From an uncultured Piscirickettsiaceae bacterium (lineage in GTDB: Bacteria > Pseudomonadota > Gammaproteobacteria > Methylococcales > Cycloclasticaceae), in assembly GCA_913061075.1 (NCBI GenBank), contig CAJXSK010000003.1:175967-239966 (forward strand): a stretch of 64,000 nucleotides of DNA, given 5' to 3'. A model generated the notes under the pieces. That model was not told the origin of the DNA. It made no database searches and worked only from the letters and a program-made list of their open reading frames with translations. Both the position numbers and the translations under genes were made by a program. Of this stretch, positions 16,998 to 25,590 are shown in pieces. Numbering within the stretch: position 1 is the first letter of the stretch; every line of letters begins with the position of its first letter.

Positions 16998-18257
16998 ATG
17001 AATAACGCACACTACCATCGGTTCACTGAGCACACCTTGTTAGAGGCACTCCAAGATACGCCCGTGGTGCTGATTCATGGCGCACGCCAATGCGGTAAAA
17101 CAACGCTTGCCCAAGCGGTTGGTGGTGAATTAGGTTACCACTATATTAGTTTCGACGATAACAATCAGCTCCAAGCGGCTAAAGCTGACCCCATTGGTTT
17201 TGTTGAAGGGCTGCCCGAGCTTACAATTCTTGATGAAATACAGCGCACTCCAGAGCTCTTCACTGCACTCAAAGCCAGTGTCGATCGACATCGCAAACCA
17301 GGCCGGTTTATTCTGACAGGTTCTGCCAACGTATTATTGCTCCCTCAATTGGCAGACTCATTGGCGGGTAGAATGGAAATCATCCATCTTCGACCTCTTG
17401 CCCAAAGTGAAATTGCAGGACAAAAACCAGCATTCCTCCAGCAACTTTTCAGCGCCGAGACAGGTTTAAATTCCAGTAAAAACAAATACCCACGTTTAGG
17501 TGAAGCAATAGCAGAATTAATATGCGCAGGTGGGTATCCCGCCGCCATTGCGCGTGGCACAGCAAAACGGCGCAACGCTTGGTACCGTGATTACATCACG
17601 ACTATCATCCAGCGCGACGTACAGGACATTGCCAGTATTCGTAACCTCGATATTCTGCCAAAGCTACTGGCCTTAGCCGCCAGTCAAACGGCACGGTTAT
17701 TTAACGCAGCTGATTTAGCCTCACCATTTTCTATCAGCCGCCCCACCATTCGCGAATATTTGGCATTGTTAGAGAAAATATTCTTAATAGAACAGTTGCA
17801 ACCTTGGCATACCAATCGGTTAAGTCGGCTAATTAAAACGCCAAAAATGCATTTGTCAGATACCGGCCTAGCATGTTCTTTGTTAGGCATAAGCAGTCCG
17901 TCTCTTTGGAAAAATAAAACGTTACTCGGTCAGTTACTGGAAACGTATATTTATCAAGAATTACGAAAGCACGCAGACTGGGAAGACGAAGACCTAACGT
18001 TTTACCACTTCCGCAATAAAGACAAAGTAGAGGTAGACATTATTATCGAAAAAAATCGTCAGTTGGCTGGTATTGAAATTAAAGCTGCGGCAACAGTTAC
18101 CTTACAAGATTTTAAAGGCCTAACTAAACTAAAAGAAGCCTCTGGCGAAAAATTTGCGGCAGGTGTCGTTTTTTATGATGGCGAGAGGATCTTATCCTTC
18201 GGTGAGAAATTATTTGCTGTGCCGATTTCCGCATTAACACCGACCGCTGTGTTTTAA
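16998..18257 (+). CDS. AAA ATPase with C-terminal DUF4143 domain
   Basis: A 419-residue protein of the AAA_14/DUF4143 family, common in accessory genome regions of bacteria and archaea; cellular role unknown. Walker A is GARQCGKT (residues 28-35), Walker B LTILDEIQ (residues 75-82), and GRFILTGSAN resembles a sensor. The C-terminal part has the DUF4143 pattern (YRDYITTIIQRDVQDI ... RPTIREYLALLEKIFLIEQLQPW) and ends in a PD-(D/E)XK-like core (VEVDIII ... LAGIEIKAA), suggesting nucleic-acid cleavage or binding. It is preceded by a periodic repeat array and followed by a broken antitoxin gene. Confidence 0.88.
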   Translation: MNNAHYHRFTEHTLLEALQDTPVVLIHGARQCGKTTLAQAVGGELGYHYISFDDNNQLQAAKADPIGFVEGLPELTILDEIQRTPELFTALKASVDRHRKPGRFILTGSANVLLLPQLADSLAGRMEIIHLRPLAQSEIAGQKPAFLQQLFSAETGLNSSKNKYPRLGEAIAELICAGGYPAAIARGTAKRRNAWYRDYITTIIQRDVQDIASIRNLDILPKLLALAASQTARLFNAADLASPFSISRPTIREYLALLEKIFLIEQLQPWHTNRLSRLIKTPKMHLSDTGLACSLLGISSPSLWKNKTLLGQLLETYIYQELRKHADWEDEDLTFYHFRNKDKVEVDIIIEKNRQLAGIEIKAAATVTLQDFKGLTKLKEASGEKFAAGVVFYDGERILSFGEKLFAVPISALTPTAVF

Positions 18258-18315
18258 GTTTGAAAACAGCGATGCTTTTAATGTTGAAATAACAGATGTC
18301 CACTAGGAGCTTATT

Positions 18316-18588
18316 ATGATTAATAACCCATTCCACCCCGGTGTTTTTTTACAAGAACTACTGGAAGAAATGAATATAACCCCTTATCGCTTGGCGAAAG
18401 ATACATTTATGCCAGCGACCAGGGTAGGCGACATAATTTAAGAAAGGCGCTCGATTACACCAGATACAGCATTAAGGTTGGCTAAATACTTCAACACCAC
18501 CGCTGACTACTGGGTAAGTCTACAAAGCAGCTACGATTTAAGTCGGTGCCACCCGAAGCATTTAGATGATATTCGGGCGATAGTTTAA
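18316..18588 (+). pseudogene. HigA-type antitoxin, broken by an in-frame stop
   Basis: Reading from ATG 18316 (with AGGAG upstream) gives a HigA-like Xre-family antitoxin: NPFHPGVFLQELLEEMNITPYRLAKD, then TAA at codon 42 (18439-18441), then in the same frame ERRSITPDTALRLAKYFNTTADYWVSLQSSYDL to a natural stop at 18588. The interruption lies between helices of the HTH and replaces a residue usually Asn, Lys or Tyr. A one-base change would restore about 90 codons. No HigB toxin is adjacent. It is probably a decaying orphan antitoxin, though a base-call error is possible. Confidence 0.85.
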
Positions 18589-18649
18589 GGTCATGCAAAG
18601 AAGCGTAAAATCAGTGATCAAGTTGGCTGACCTCATGAGTTTTAGTTAA

Positions 18650-20623
18650 ATGAAACGAGCTTATTACACAGCGTCGATTTTTGATTTTTGCAATCAGACA
18701 CCTAATGAAGTTCTCGGTGAAATGATTCGCCAGCATTCGTTTGATTTGACGGCTTTTCAGCGAGATGCATGGGTTGAGCAGACGCTATTATTGAGTGATG
18801 CTTTGGCTGGACATAAAGGAAAGATATATTTTGAATTTTCAATCCCAAGAATGGGGAGGCGAATTGATTCCGTAGTTATTATTGGCCCCGTCGTTTTTGT
18901 TATTGAGTTTAAAGTAGGTGCGAGCACTTATGAGGCAGCAGATTTAGACCAAGTGGTGGACTATGCATTAGATTTGCATAACTTTCACGAAGGTAGTCAT
19001 AACGCGATACTAATCCCTATTCTTGTGGCTACTCGTGCGCCGGCAGAAGGTTGTCAAATCAGTATGCTGCCAGATAGTGGTCTTATTAATCCAATTCGTT
19101 GTAATAGCGATAATTTGGAAGAGACGATTAATAGCGCATTGAATGTAAAGCTTGAACAGTCGATCGATTGTAGTACGTGGGAAGGAAGTGGTTATAAGCC
19201 AACGCCAACTATAATCGAAGCAACACTAGCGCTATATAACGGACACTCGGTAAGTGAAATTTCGCGTAGTGATGCGAGTACTTTGAATTTATCAGAGACG
19301 TCGAATATAGTTGCAGAAATTATTGCTCTTTCAAAGGACCAGTCTCAGAAGTCTATTGTTTTTGTGACTGGCGTACCCGGTGCAGGAAAGACGCTAGTCG
19401 GGCTAGATATCGCTACAACTCATATTGACCCCGATGATGAGCTTTATAGTGTGTTTCTTTCGGGTAATGGGCCGTTGGTGAGAATTCTGCAAGAGGCGTT
19501 GGCTCGTGACAAAGTTGCAAGAGTAAAGGCAAATGCTGAAAAGATAAGAAAAGGCGATGCGCTTAGTGAGGTGAAAGCTTTTATTCAAAACGTACATCAC
19601 TTTCGTGACGAAGGGTTGCTCGATTTAATAAATCCGCCTGTTGAACATGTAGCGTTATTTGATGAAGCGCAAAGGGCGTGGACTAAAGCCCAAACAATGA
19701 AATTCATGCGTGAGAAGAAAAATAGGCCCGACTTTAACCAGTCTGAACCTGAATTCTTAATATCATGTATGGATAGGCATAAGGACTGGGCGGTAGTCGT
19801 GTGTTTAGTGGGGGGAGGGCAGGAAATAAACACAGGAGAAGCGGGTATTAGCGAATGGTTTGATGCAATCGAACAATCCTTCGCACATTGGGAAATATAC
19901 CTTTCTGATAATTTGACTGATAGTGAATACGGCGCTGGAGCGATTGTTCATAAGGCAAAAGAAAATGCAATGGTAACGTTTCGGCCAGAGTTGCACTTAC
20001 AAACCTCTGTTCGCTCATTTCGTAGTGAAAAGGTTTCATTGTTTGTAAAGCAATTGCTAGACTTGAATGAAGCTGCTGCTCGAGAAAACTTAGCGCTCAT
20101 TCATGAAAAATACCCAATCGTATTAACCAGAGACCTTGATGTAGCTAAAAATTGGGTGAAGACTCAGGCGCGAGGTTCTGAGCGCTATGGGATGGTTGTG
20201 TCTTCTCAAGCCGACCGATTAAAGCCACATGCGATAGATGTACGTGTAAAAGCAAATCCTGTGCATTGGTTTTTGAATGGTAAAGAGGACGTCCGCTCAT
20301 CGTATTATTTGGAAGATGCCGCGACCGAATTTGACGTGCAAGGGCTTGAGCTAGATTGGGTTTGTATGGCGTGGGATGCTGATTTTCGTTATAACGCAGA
20401 AGGTTGGAAAAACTGGTCATTCCGTGGAAGTAAATGGCAGAGAATTAATAAAATAGAGCGCCAGACTTATCAGAAAAATGCATATCGAGTTTTGCTGACT
20501 AGAGCTAGACAGGGCATGGTGATATTTGTTCCAAAAGGTAATGCTGAGGACCATACTCGTCCATGCGAATATTATAATGCGACCTATAATTATTTGAAAA
20601 GGCTGGGTATGAGTACGCTTTGA
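18650..20623 (+). CDS. PD-(D/E)XK nuclease plus Schlafen group 3-type helicase (DUF2075)
   Basis: A 657-residue two-domain protein. The N-terminal third has a restriction-endonuclease-like core: D73 in RRIDSVVI, then E86-x-K88 in VIEFKVG, and a following Gln ([11 protein letters not shown]). The rest is a superfamily 1-like helicase of the DUF2075 family, with Walker A GVPGAGKT (241-248), Walker B LFDEAQ (to 341), QGLELDWV and a motif VI-like [17 protein letters not shown]. Such proteins are frequent in defence islands, but function is unproven. The start follows an in-frame stop directly and has no good ribosome-binding site. Confidence 0.85.
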   Translation: MKRAYYTASIFDFCNQTPNEVLGEMIRQHSFDLTAFQRDAWVEQTLLLSDALAGHKGKIYFEFSIPRMGRRIDSVVIIGPVVFVIEFKVGASTYEAADLDQVVDYALDLHNFHEGSHNAILIPILVATRAPAEGCQISMLPDSGLINPIRCNSDNLEETINSALNVKLEQSIDCSTWEGSGYKPTPTIIEATLALYNGHSVSEISRSDASTLNLSETSNIVAEIIALSKDQSQKSIVFVTGVPGAGKTLVGLDIATTHIDPDDELYSVFLSGNGPLVRILQEALARDKVARVKANAEKIRKGDALSEVKAFIQNVHHFRDEGLLDLINPPVEHVALFDEAQRAWTKAQTMKFMREKKNRPDFNQSEPEFLISCMDRHKDWAVVVCLVGGGQEINTGEAGISEWFDAIEQSFAHWEIYLSDNLTDSEYGAGAIVHKAKENAMVTFRPELHLQTSVRSFRSEKVSLFVKQLLDLNEAAARENLALIHEKYPIVLTRDLDVAKNWVKTQARGSERYGMVVSSQADRLKPHAIDVRVKANPVHWFLNGKEDVRSSYYLEDAATEFDVQGLELDWVCMAWDADFRYNAEGWKNWSFRGSKWQRINKIERQTYQKNAYRVLLTRARQGMVIFVPKGNAEDHTRPCEYYNATYNYLKRLGMSTL

Positions 20624-20640
20624 ATTAAAGAATAAGCTAG

Positions 20641-21234
20641 TTAGTTTAAATAATCATTCAGTAATCCAGCAGCCCATGCCGGAAGTGGTTCTTTAGCAAA
20701 TGCCATTTGCCCGCCTTTTATCACCGCAACTTGTTGAAACGGATTATCTAACCGTGAATTATCCAAAACATAACTAACATCAAACAAGGGAAGTGCTTGT
20801 TTTATATTCTGCATAACTCGGGGGATTCTGCTGATAACTTTTTCATCGGGTACATGGTGGCCACCTTCGCTAACGCGTTGTGATACACGGGCTTGATTTA
20901 GTGATGCTGTTTCTAGGTGGATATATACCAGTACTATTTCGTAACCCAGTGTTTTCGCTTTGGCAACGAAGTCTATTTTTGAGGGGTGTGAAAAAACGGT
21001 TTCAAAACAAAAGCTGCGGCCTTCGTTCAGAAGATCTAAACGCATGGTTTCTGCGATTTTTGCGGCTTCGTAACTACGCTCTTCGGCTTCATCGGGAAAC
21101 AGTTGTTTGGCTAATATATCGGCATTGATAAAGGCCATGCCTAGTGGTTCTAGGCGGGTTCTGTAAAAAGTGCTTTTGCCTGCGCCGTTGCCACCTGCTA
21201 GTAACCAGAGTTGTTTTTTATTGCCGGATTTCAA
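20641..21234 (-). CDS. Zeta-toxin-like P-loop kinase
   Basis: A 197-residue P-loop protein of the zeta toxin/AAA_33 type. Walker A is GGNGAGKS (14-21), followed by FINADILAKQLFPDEA with an Asp in the position of the catalytic base of zeta kinases, then SFCFETVFSHPSK and an Arg-rich lid (RVSQRVSEGGHHVP). Zeta toxins phosphorylate UDP-N-acetylglucosamine; whether this one does is inferred. It begins two bases after the ParD-like gene on the same strand, so the two form a likely toxin-antitoxin operon. Confidence 0.82.
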   Translation of the reverse strand: MKSGNKKQLWLLAGGNGAGKSTFYRTRLEPLGMAFINADILAKQLFPDEAEERSYEAAKIAETMRLDLLNEGRSFCFETVFSHPSKIDFVAKAKTLGYEIVLVYIHLETASLNQARVSQRVSEGGHHVPDEKVISRIPRVMQNIKQALPLFDVSYVLDNSRLDNPFQQVAVIKGGQMAFAKEPLPAWAAGLLNDYLN

Positions 21235-21236
21235 TG

Positions 21237-21635
21237 TTATTTTGGGACGAACTGCCCATTCTCAAACATGCCTACTGTGGTGCCATCGGCATCTATGCGT
21301 TCTAGGTACCCTAGGTGTGTTGTTGATGTTTGGTATTTAATGCTACTTTGAGTAACGGCACTGGTTAATGTGCCTTGTTTTCTTTCTTGCTCCAAGGCAT
21401 CAAAAACATCAGTAGGGTCAACACTTGGGCTGTGTACAGGCTCTGTTTTGATTTTGGTTAAACCTGAGGCGACTGATAATAATACGTCAGGATCAAGGGT
21501 CGATGATACAGAGCGGCCTAACTCGGCCCAGTATTCAATTTGTTCCGCTGCACTACGATGAAAGCGCTTGGCTGTTAAGCTGGCGGCTTGCATTAAATCG
21601 TCTTGTAGGCGGATAGGGGATGCGGCTTTTGCCAT
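21237..21635 (-). CDS. ParD-like antitoxin
   Basis: A 132-residue protein whose first ~45 residues (ASPIRLQDDLMQAASLTAKRFHRSAAEQIEYWAELGRSV) match the ParD-like antitoxin family with a ribbon-helix-helix-type DNA-binding segment. The longer C-terminal part (about 60-132) is presumably the toxin-neutralising region. It is the first gene of a pair with a zeta-like kinase, instead of the usual epsilon antitoxin. A 19-bp palindrome 38 bases upstream of its start is a candidate autoregulatory operator. Confidence 0.8.
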   Translation of the reverse strand: MAKAASPIRLQDDLMQAASLTAKRFHRSAAEQIEYWAELGRSVSSTLDPDVLLSVASGLTKIKTEPVHSPSVDPTDVFDALEQERKQGTLTSAVTQSSIKYQTSTTHLGYLERIDADGTTVGMFENGQFVPK

Positions 21636-21672
21636 GTGATCACTCCTTATATATGGTGGAAACGTGTTTATA

Positions 21673-21691
21673 TTGTAGCATAATGCTACAA
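21673..21691. promoter_or_regulatory. Palindromic operator candidate of the ParD-like/zeta pair
   Basis: Perfect 8-bp arms TTGTAGCA and TGCTACAA around TAA. On the minus strand it overlaps TACAAT and TATAAA sequences that could serve as the -10 of the antitoxin promoter. This is the expected place for autorepression by an antitoxin of this type. Confidence 0.65.
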
Positions 21692-21711
21692 CTTACGTTA
21701 AAGGCGTTAGT

Positions 21712-21725
21712 TTACAAGCTTGTAA
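21712..21725. repeat. 14-bp perfect palindrome TTACAAGCTTGTAA
   Basis: It lies between the tesA stop and the toxin-antitoxin operator. There is no T-run, so a terminator role is doubtful; it may be a second regulator site. Confidence 0.5.
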
Positions 21726-21752
21726 GGCATCAGGTTTTACTAATAGGAGGGG

Positions 21753-22370
21753 TTAATTGGCCTTTATAACAGGTTCTAAGTATTCCCAAATTTTCTCCGC
21801 AATAATCGGTTGTGCTTTTTCGTTAGGGTGCAGTTTATCTTCTTGGAACATGTCTTTTGCTAGGGCGATATCTTTTAAAATAAACGGTACGAAGGGAATG
21901 TCCATTTCATCGGCTAGGTCGGGGTAGTTGTTGTAGAACATATCGGTATAGCGTTTGCCGTAGTTAGACGGGATGCGCATACTCAACAGTAACACTTGTG
22001 CACCTGCTTTTTTGCTACGTTTAATCAGTTCACGTAAGTTCTTTTTGATTAAAATGGGTGGGAAACCACGCAATCCATCGTTTGCGCCTAATTCTATTAG
22101 AACTAAATCGGGTTTATGTTGCTCTAAGGCTTGATCTATTCGCGCTAAGCCGCCGGCAGTTGTATCGCCGCTGATGCTTTTGTTAATAACGGTGTGCGGG
22201 TAGCCATTGTATGTAATGGTTTGTTGAATGAGGTGAACCCAACCTTTTTCTTCAGGCATGTTGTACGCAGCGCTTATACTATCGCCTAATACGACGATGG
22301 TATTGGCGGATGAAATCGCTGATACACTGGTTAAAATTGCCAGTAAAACTACACTATAAAACTTAGCCAT
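21753..22370 (-). CDS. tesA: Arylesterase/thioesterase TesA (SGNH hydrolase)
   Basis: Periplasmic multifunctional esterase, thioesterase I/lysophospholipase L1. The 205-residue precursor has a signal peptide (to about SSA-NTI), block I GDSIS with the catalytic Ser, the Gly block (SGDTTAGG), GANDGLRG with the Asn, and DKLHPNE with the catalytic Asp and His. It is divergent from ybbA with only 14 bases between start codons, the same arrangement as in enterobacteria. Confidence 0.94.
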   Translation of the reverse strand: MAKFYSVVLLAILTSVSAISSANTIVVLGDSISAAYNMPEEKGWVHLIQQTITYNGYPHTVINKSISGDTTAGGLARIDQALEQHKPDLVLIELGANDGLRGFPPILIKKNLRELIKRSKKAGAQVLLLSMRIPSNYGKRYTDMFYNNYPDLADEMDIPFVPFILKDIALAKDMFQEDKLHPNEKAQPIIAEKIWEYLEPVIKAN

Positions 22371-22384
22371 ATTGGACCCTATTG

Positions 22385-23062
22385 ATGTTGAAAAATAACG
22401 AAGCTATTATTGAAACTCAAAACCTCGGTAAAACGGTACCGGTTGCCGATGGTGATTTGACCATCTTATCATCCGTTAACTTAACGATTAATGAAGGCGA
22501 AAGTATAGCGATTGTGGGCGCGTCTGGCTCGGGTAAATCGACCTTGCTTGGTTTGTTGGCAGGATTGGATTCACCAACGAGTGGTAACGTCACGTTAGAC
22601 GGTACAGAGTTAACCGCCTTAGACGAAGATGGACGCGCAGAGGTGCGCAATAAGCTGGTGGGGTTTGTGTTCCAGTCGTTCCAATTAATGCCGCGTTTAA
22701 CCGCGTTGGAAAACGTGATGTTGCCATTAGAACTGCGTGGCGATAAAGGCGCAGAACACACGGCAATTGCGTTATTAAAACGGGTAGGGCTTGAAGAACG
22801 TTTGCACCACACGCCCATGAAACTATCAGGTGGCGAACAACAACGTGTTGCTTTGGCACGAGCGTTTGTAACCGAGCCGGCCATTTTATTTGCTGATGAA
22901 CCCACAGGGAATTTGGACAGTAAAACGGGCGATCAAATTATTGAATTGTTGTTTGAATTGAATAAAGAAAAACACACGACCTTAGTTCTTGTGACGCACG
23001 ATGCAGCCTTAGCCGCACGTTGCCAGCGTACTGTTCACATTGATGCAGGAAAATTAACGTGA
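22385..23062 (+). CDS. ybbA: ABC transporter ATP-binding protein YbbA
   Basis: ATPase subunit of a MacB/LolD-type ABC system. The 225-residue protein has Walker A GASGSGKS (45-52), signature LSGGEQQRVALARAF, Walker B ILFADEPTGNLD and switch His (LVTHDAAL). The ATG at 22385 is chosen over the TTG directly before it. The stop overlaps the GTG start of the permease gene, so the two are coupled. It probably works with YbbP on an envelope substrate that is not established. Confidence 0.92.
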   Translation: MLKNNEAIIETQNLGKTVPVADGDLTILSSVNLTINEGESIAIVGASGSGKSTLLGLLAGLDSPTSGNVTLDGTELTALDEDGRAEVRNKLVGFVFQSFQLMPRLTALENVMLPLELRGDKGAEHTAIALLKRVGLEERLHHTPMKLSGGEQQRVALARAFVTEPAILFADEPTGNLDSKTGDQIIELLFELNKEKHTTLVLVTHDAALAARCQRTVHIDAGKLT

Positions 23063-25542
23063 ACCGACTTGGTTTAGCCTTACGATTATTAAAACGCGAT
23101 GCGAGTAGTGGCGAGTTAACGCTGTTGGTATTGGCGTTGATTATTGCCGTGACCAGTTCCACAGCGATTAGCCTTTTTGCTGATCGCATGCACCGAACCA
23201 TGAGCACCCAAGCGGCTGAGTTTTTAGCAGCAGATTTAGTGATTACCAGTTCGAGTATTATCCCCGAAGAATGGGTGAGAAAAGCAGAAGAGCTTGGTTT
23301 GCAACGCGCGAGAACGGCAGAGTTTTCAACCGTATTGATTGAAAATGATGAATTGTTGTTAGCAGGCGTTAAGGCAGTAAGCAATTTGTACCCCTTACGT
23401 GGGGAGCTGAAAACAACGCAGACCGATTTTGAGCAAGAAACAGTACAGCAGAGTGGGCCAAATCAAGGTGAAGTTTGGATAGATTCGCGCGTGTTAGCCA
23501 TGTTGAAACTGGCGGTGGGTGATGAATTAACGGTGGGTGAGACCCCACTAACCGTGAGCCAAATCATCACCTACGAGCCTGATAAGCGCGGCGATTTATA
23601 CAGCTTATCGCCACGCGTGATGATAAGCGATGCAGATTTGGAAGCGACGAAGGTGTTACAACCGGGTAGTCATGTTCACTTTTTTTACCAGTTTAGTGGT
23701 GAAGCGGATGCGTTGGCGGCATTTACTGCGTGGGTGAAGCCGTGGTTAATTCCTGGGCAACGTTTAATGGATGTGCAAGAAGATCGGCCTGAGCTGGGCA
23801 GTGCATTATCTCGTGCGGAACGTTACTTAGGTTTATCGAGCATTATTGTGATTTTGATTGCTGGCGTGGCGATTGCTATGTCTACACGGCGCTACAGCGA
23901 ACGCCATTTTAATTCGACAGCAATTTTGCGTTGTTTGGGTTGTAAGCAAAACGACATATTGGTGCTATTTTTGTATCAGTTTGTCATCTTGGGCATTATT
24001 GCGTGTTCCATCGGCTCGATACTGGGTTGGTTTGCCCAAGAGGCGTTGTTTGAATTATTAAGAGACATGTTGCCGGCTAAAGTAGCTGCGCCGAGTTTAA
24101 TCGCAGTAATGTTAGGTTTTTTAACAGGTTTTGCTATTTTAATTGGCTTTGCGTTGCCGCCATTATTGCGTTTGAAAAAGGTATCGCCATTGCGGGTATT
24201 GCGTCGCGAATTAGAACCGTTATCGAGCAGTGCTTGGATAGTATATGGTTTGGCGTTGGTGTTAATTTCCGGCTTAATTTGGCGTTACACACAAGATGCT
24301 AAACTCATGTTGGCGATTATTGGCGGCGGTTTGGCGACGGCAGCATTGTCGGGCGTTTTATTACTGGGCTTGTTGAAGCAATTACGAAAACTATTACCGC
24401 ACGTGAGTTTGAGTTATCGCTTAGGCTTACAGGGCGTTTTACGAAACCCTGTGGCGAGTGTGACGCAGATATTAGCGTTCAGCATTACCTTATTGGCGAT
24501 GCTATTAAGCTTTACCGTGAGAAACGATTTAATCCAAGACTGGCAACAGCAATTACCAACGGATGCGCCGAATCACTTTGCGATGAATATTTTGCCGGAT
24601 CAAGTCAGCCAGTTTGAGCAATACCTCGTACAGCAGGCTATTCCAGCAGCGCAAATTTACCCCGTTACACGTGGACGGTTAGTGGGCATTAATGATGTGC
24701 CTGTACAGCAGATTGTGAGCAAAGACTCGCAAGGTGAACGCGCCACACACCGAGACTTAAGCTTAACGTGGGGCAATCAGTTGCCGAGCGATAATAAGAC
24801 GGTAGCGGGGCAGTGGGGCGAAGCTCAGATGGGAGAAGTATCGATTGAAAGTAAATTGGCCGCCAGTTTAAACGTGGGCATGGGCGATAAGCTGACGTTT
24901 AGCATTGGTAGCGAACAACTGAATGCCGTGGTGGCACATATTCGTACAGTGCAATGGGACACGATGAAGCCGAATTTTTATATGGTGTTTAGCGATGGGA
25001 CGCTGGACAACTTCCCAACAACGTACATCACCAGTTTTTATGTACCCAAGGGTAAGAAAAAAGTGCTGAACGGCTTGGCGAAACAATTCCCGAGTATGAC
25101 CTTATTAGAAGTGGATGCGATATTGGAGCAATTCAAAACCATTTTGACCCAGCTGACAGCGGCAATTAATTATTTGTTGTACTTTGCGTTATTGGCGGGA
25201 TTTACGGTGTTATTTGCTTCGGTAAATTCCACGTTGGATAACCGGATAAATGAAGGCGCATTAATGCGCACGCTGGGCGCTAATCGAACGTTATTGAATC
25301 AGGCGCATTGGGTAGAATTTTCTATTATTGGCGTGGTGTCGGGCTTAATTGCGGTGTTGATGTTTGAACTGGTGTCGTTCGGTTTGTACACCTATGTGCT
25401 GCACTTGGACTTCCACTTCAACTGGCTGCTGGTTTTGCTGACACCAATCGTTAGTGCGGGCTGTGTTGTCGCGGCGGGCTTATGGGGCGTAAAAGACGTG
25501 GCAAATAAACCGCCGATGTGGGTGTTGCGAGAGGTTACTTAA
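23059..25542 (+). CDS. ybbP: FtsX-like ABC permease YbbP
   Basis: An 827-residue inner-membrane permease with two FtsX-like domains and about ten membrane segments (first near residue 20-45, a cluster at 255-380, 390-440, 470-490 and the last at 700-820). Large periplasmic regions lie between them. It begins with GTG overlapping ybbA. Its last 16 or so codons lie in a 50-bp block repeated exactly at 28865-28914. Here it ends Val-Thr-stop, and the repeated copy would give Val-Asn-stop, so the 3' end was probably rebuilt when foreign DNA inserted. Confidence 0.92.
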   Translation: MNRLGLALRLLKRDASSGELTLLVLALIIAVTSSTAISLFADRMHRTMSTQAAEFLAADLVITSSSIIPEEWVRKAEELGLQRARTAEFSTVLIENDELLLAGVKAVSNLYPLRGELKTTQTDFEQETVQQSGPNQGEVWIDSRVLAMLKLAVGDELTVGETPLTVSQIITYEPDKRGDLYSLSPRVMISDADLEATKVLQPGSHVHFFYQFSGEADALAAFTAWVKPWLIPGQRLMDVQEDRPELGSALSRAERYLGLSSIIVILIAGVAIAMSTRRYSERHFNSTAILRCLGCKQNDILVLFLYQFVILGIIACSIGSILGWFAQEALFELLRDMLPAKVAAPSLIAVMLGFLTGFAILIGFALPPLLRLKKVSPLRVLRRELEPLSSSAWIVYGLALVLISGLIWRYTQDAKLMLAIIGGGLATAALSGVLLLGLLKQLRKLLPHVSLSYRLGLQGVLRNPVASVTQILAFSITLLAMLLSFTVRNDLIQDWQQQLPTDAPNHFAMNILPDQVSQFEQYLVQQAIPAAQIYPVTRGRLVGINDVPVQQIVSKDSQGERATHRDLSLTWGNQLPSDNKTVAGQWGEAQMGEVSIESKLAASLNVGMGDKLTFSIGSEQLNAVVAHIRTVQWDTMKPNFYMVFSDGTLDNFPTTYITSFYVPKGKKKVLNGLAKQFPSMTLLEVDAILEQFKTILTQLTAAINYLLYFALLAGFTVLFASVNSTLDNRINEGALMRTLGANRTLLNQAHWVEFSIIGVVSGLIAVLMFELVSFGLYTYVLHLDFHFNWLLVLLTPIVSAGCVVAAGLWGVKDVANKPPMWVLREVT
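25488..25537 (+). repeat. 50-bp direct repeat, copy 1 (within the ybbP 3' end)
   Basis: Identical to 28865-28914, with sequence diverging at both edges. It encodes the last YbbP residues (VKDVANKPPMWVLREV). Together the copies bracket the acyltransferase insert, resembling the attachment sites of an element that integrated in the 3' end of ybbP and restored its reading frame. Confidence 0.93.
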
Positions 25543-25590
25543 TGAAGAATGGTTTTTTATAGCATTGAATGTTGGTTTGCATTAGTAAGA

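Noticed and set aside
22417..22905. 162-codon frame on the minus strand opposite ybbA
   Set aside because: Antisense shadow of a conserved ATPase; no start signal or homology.
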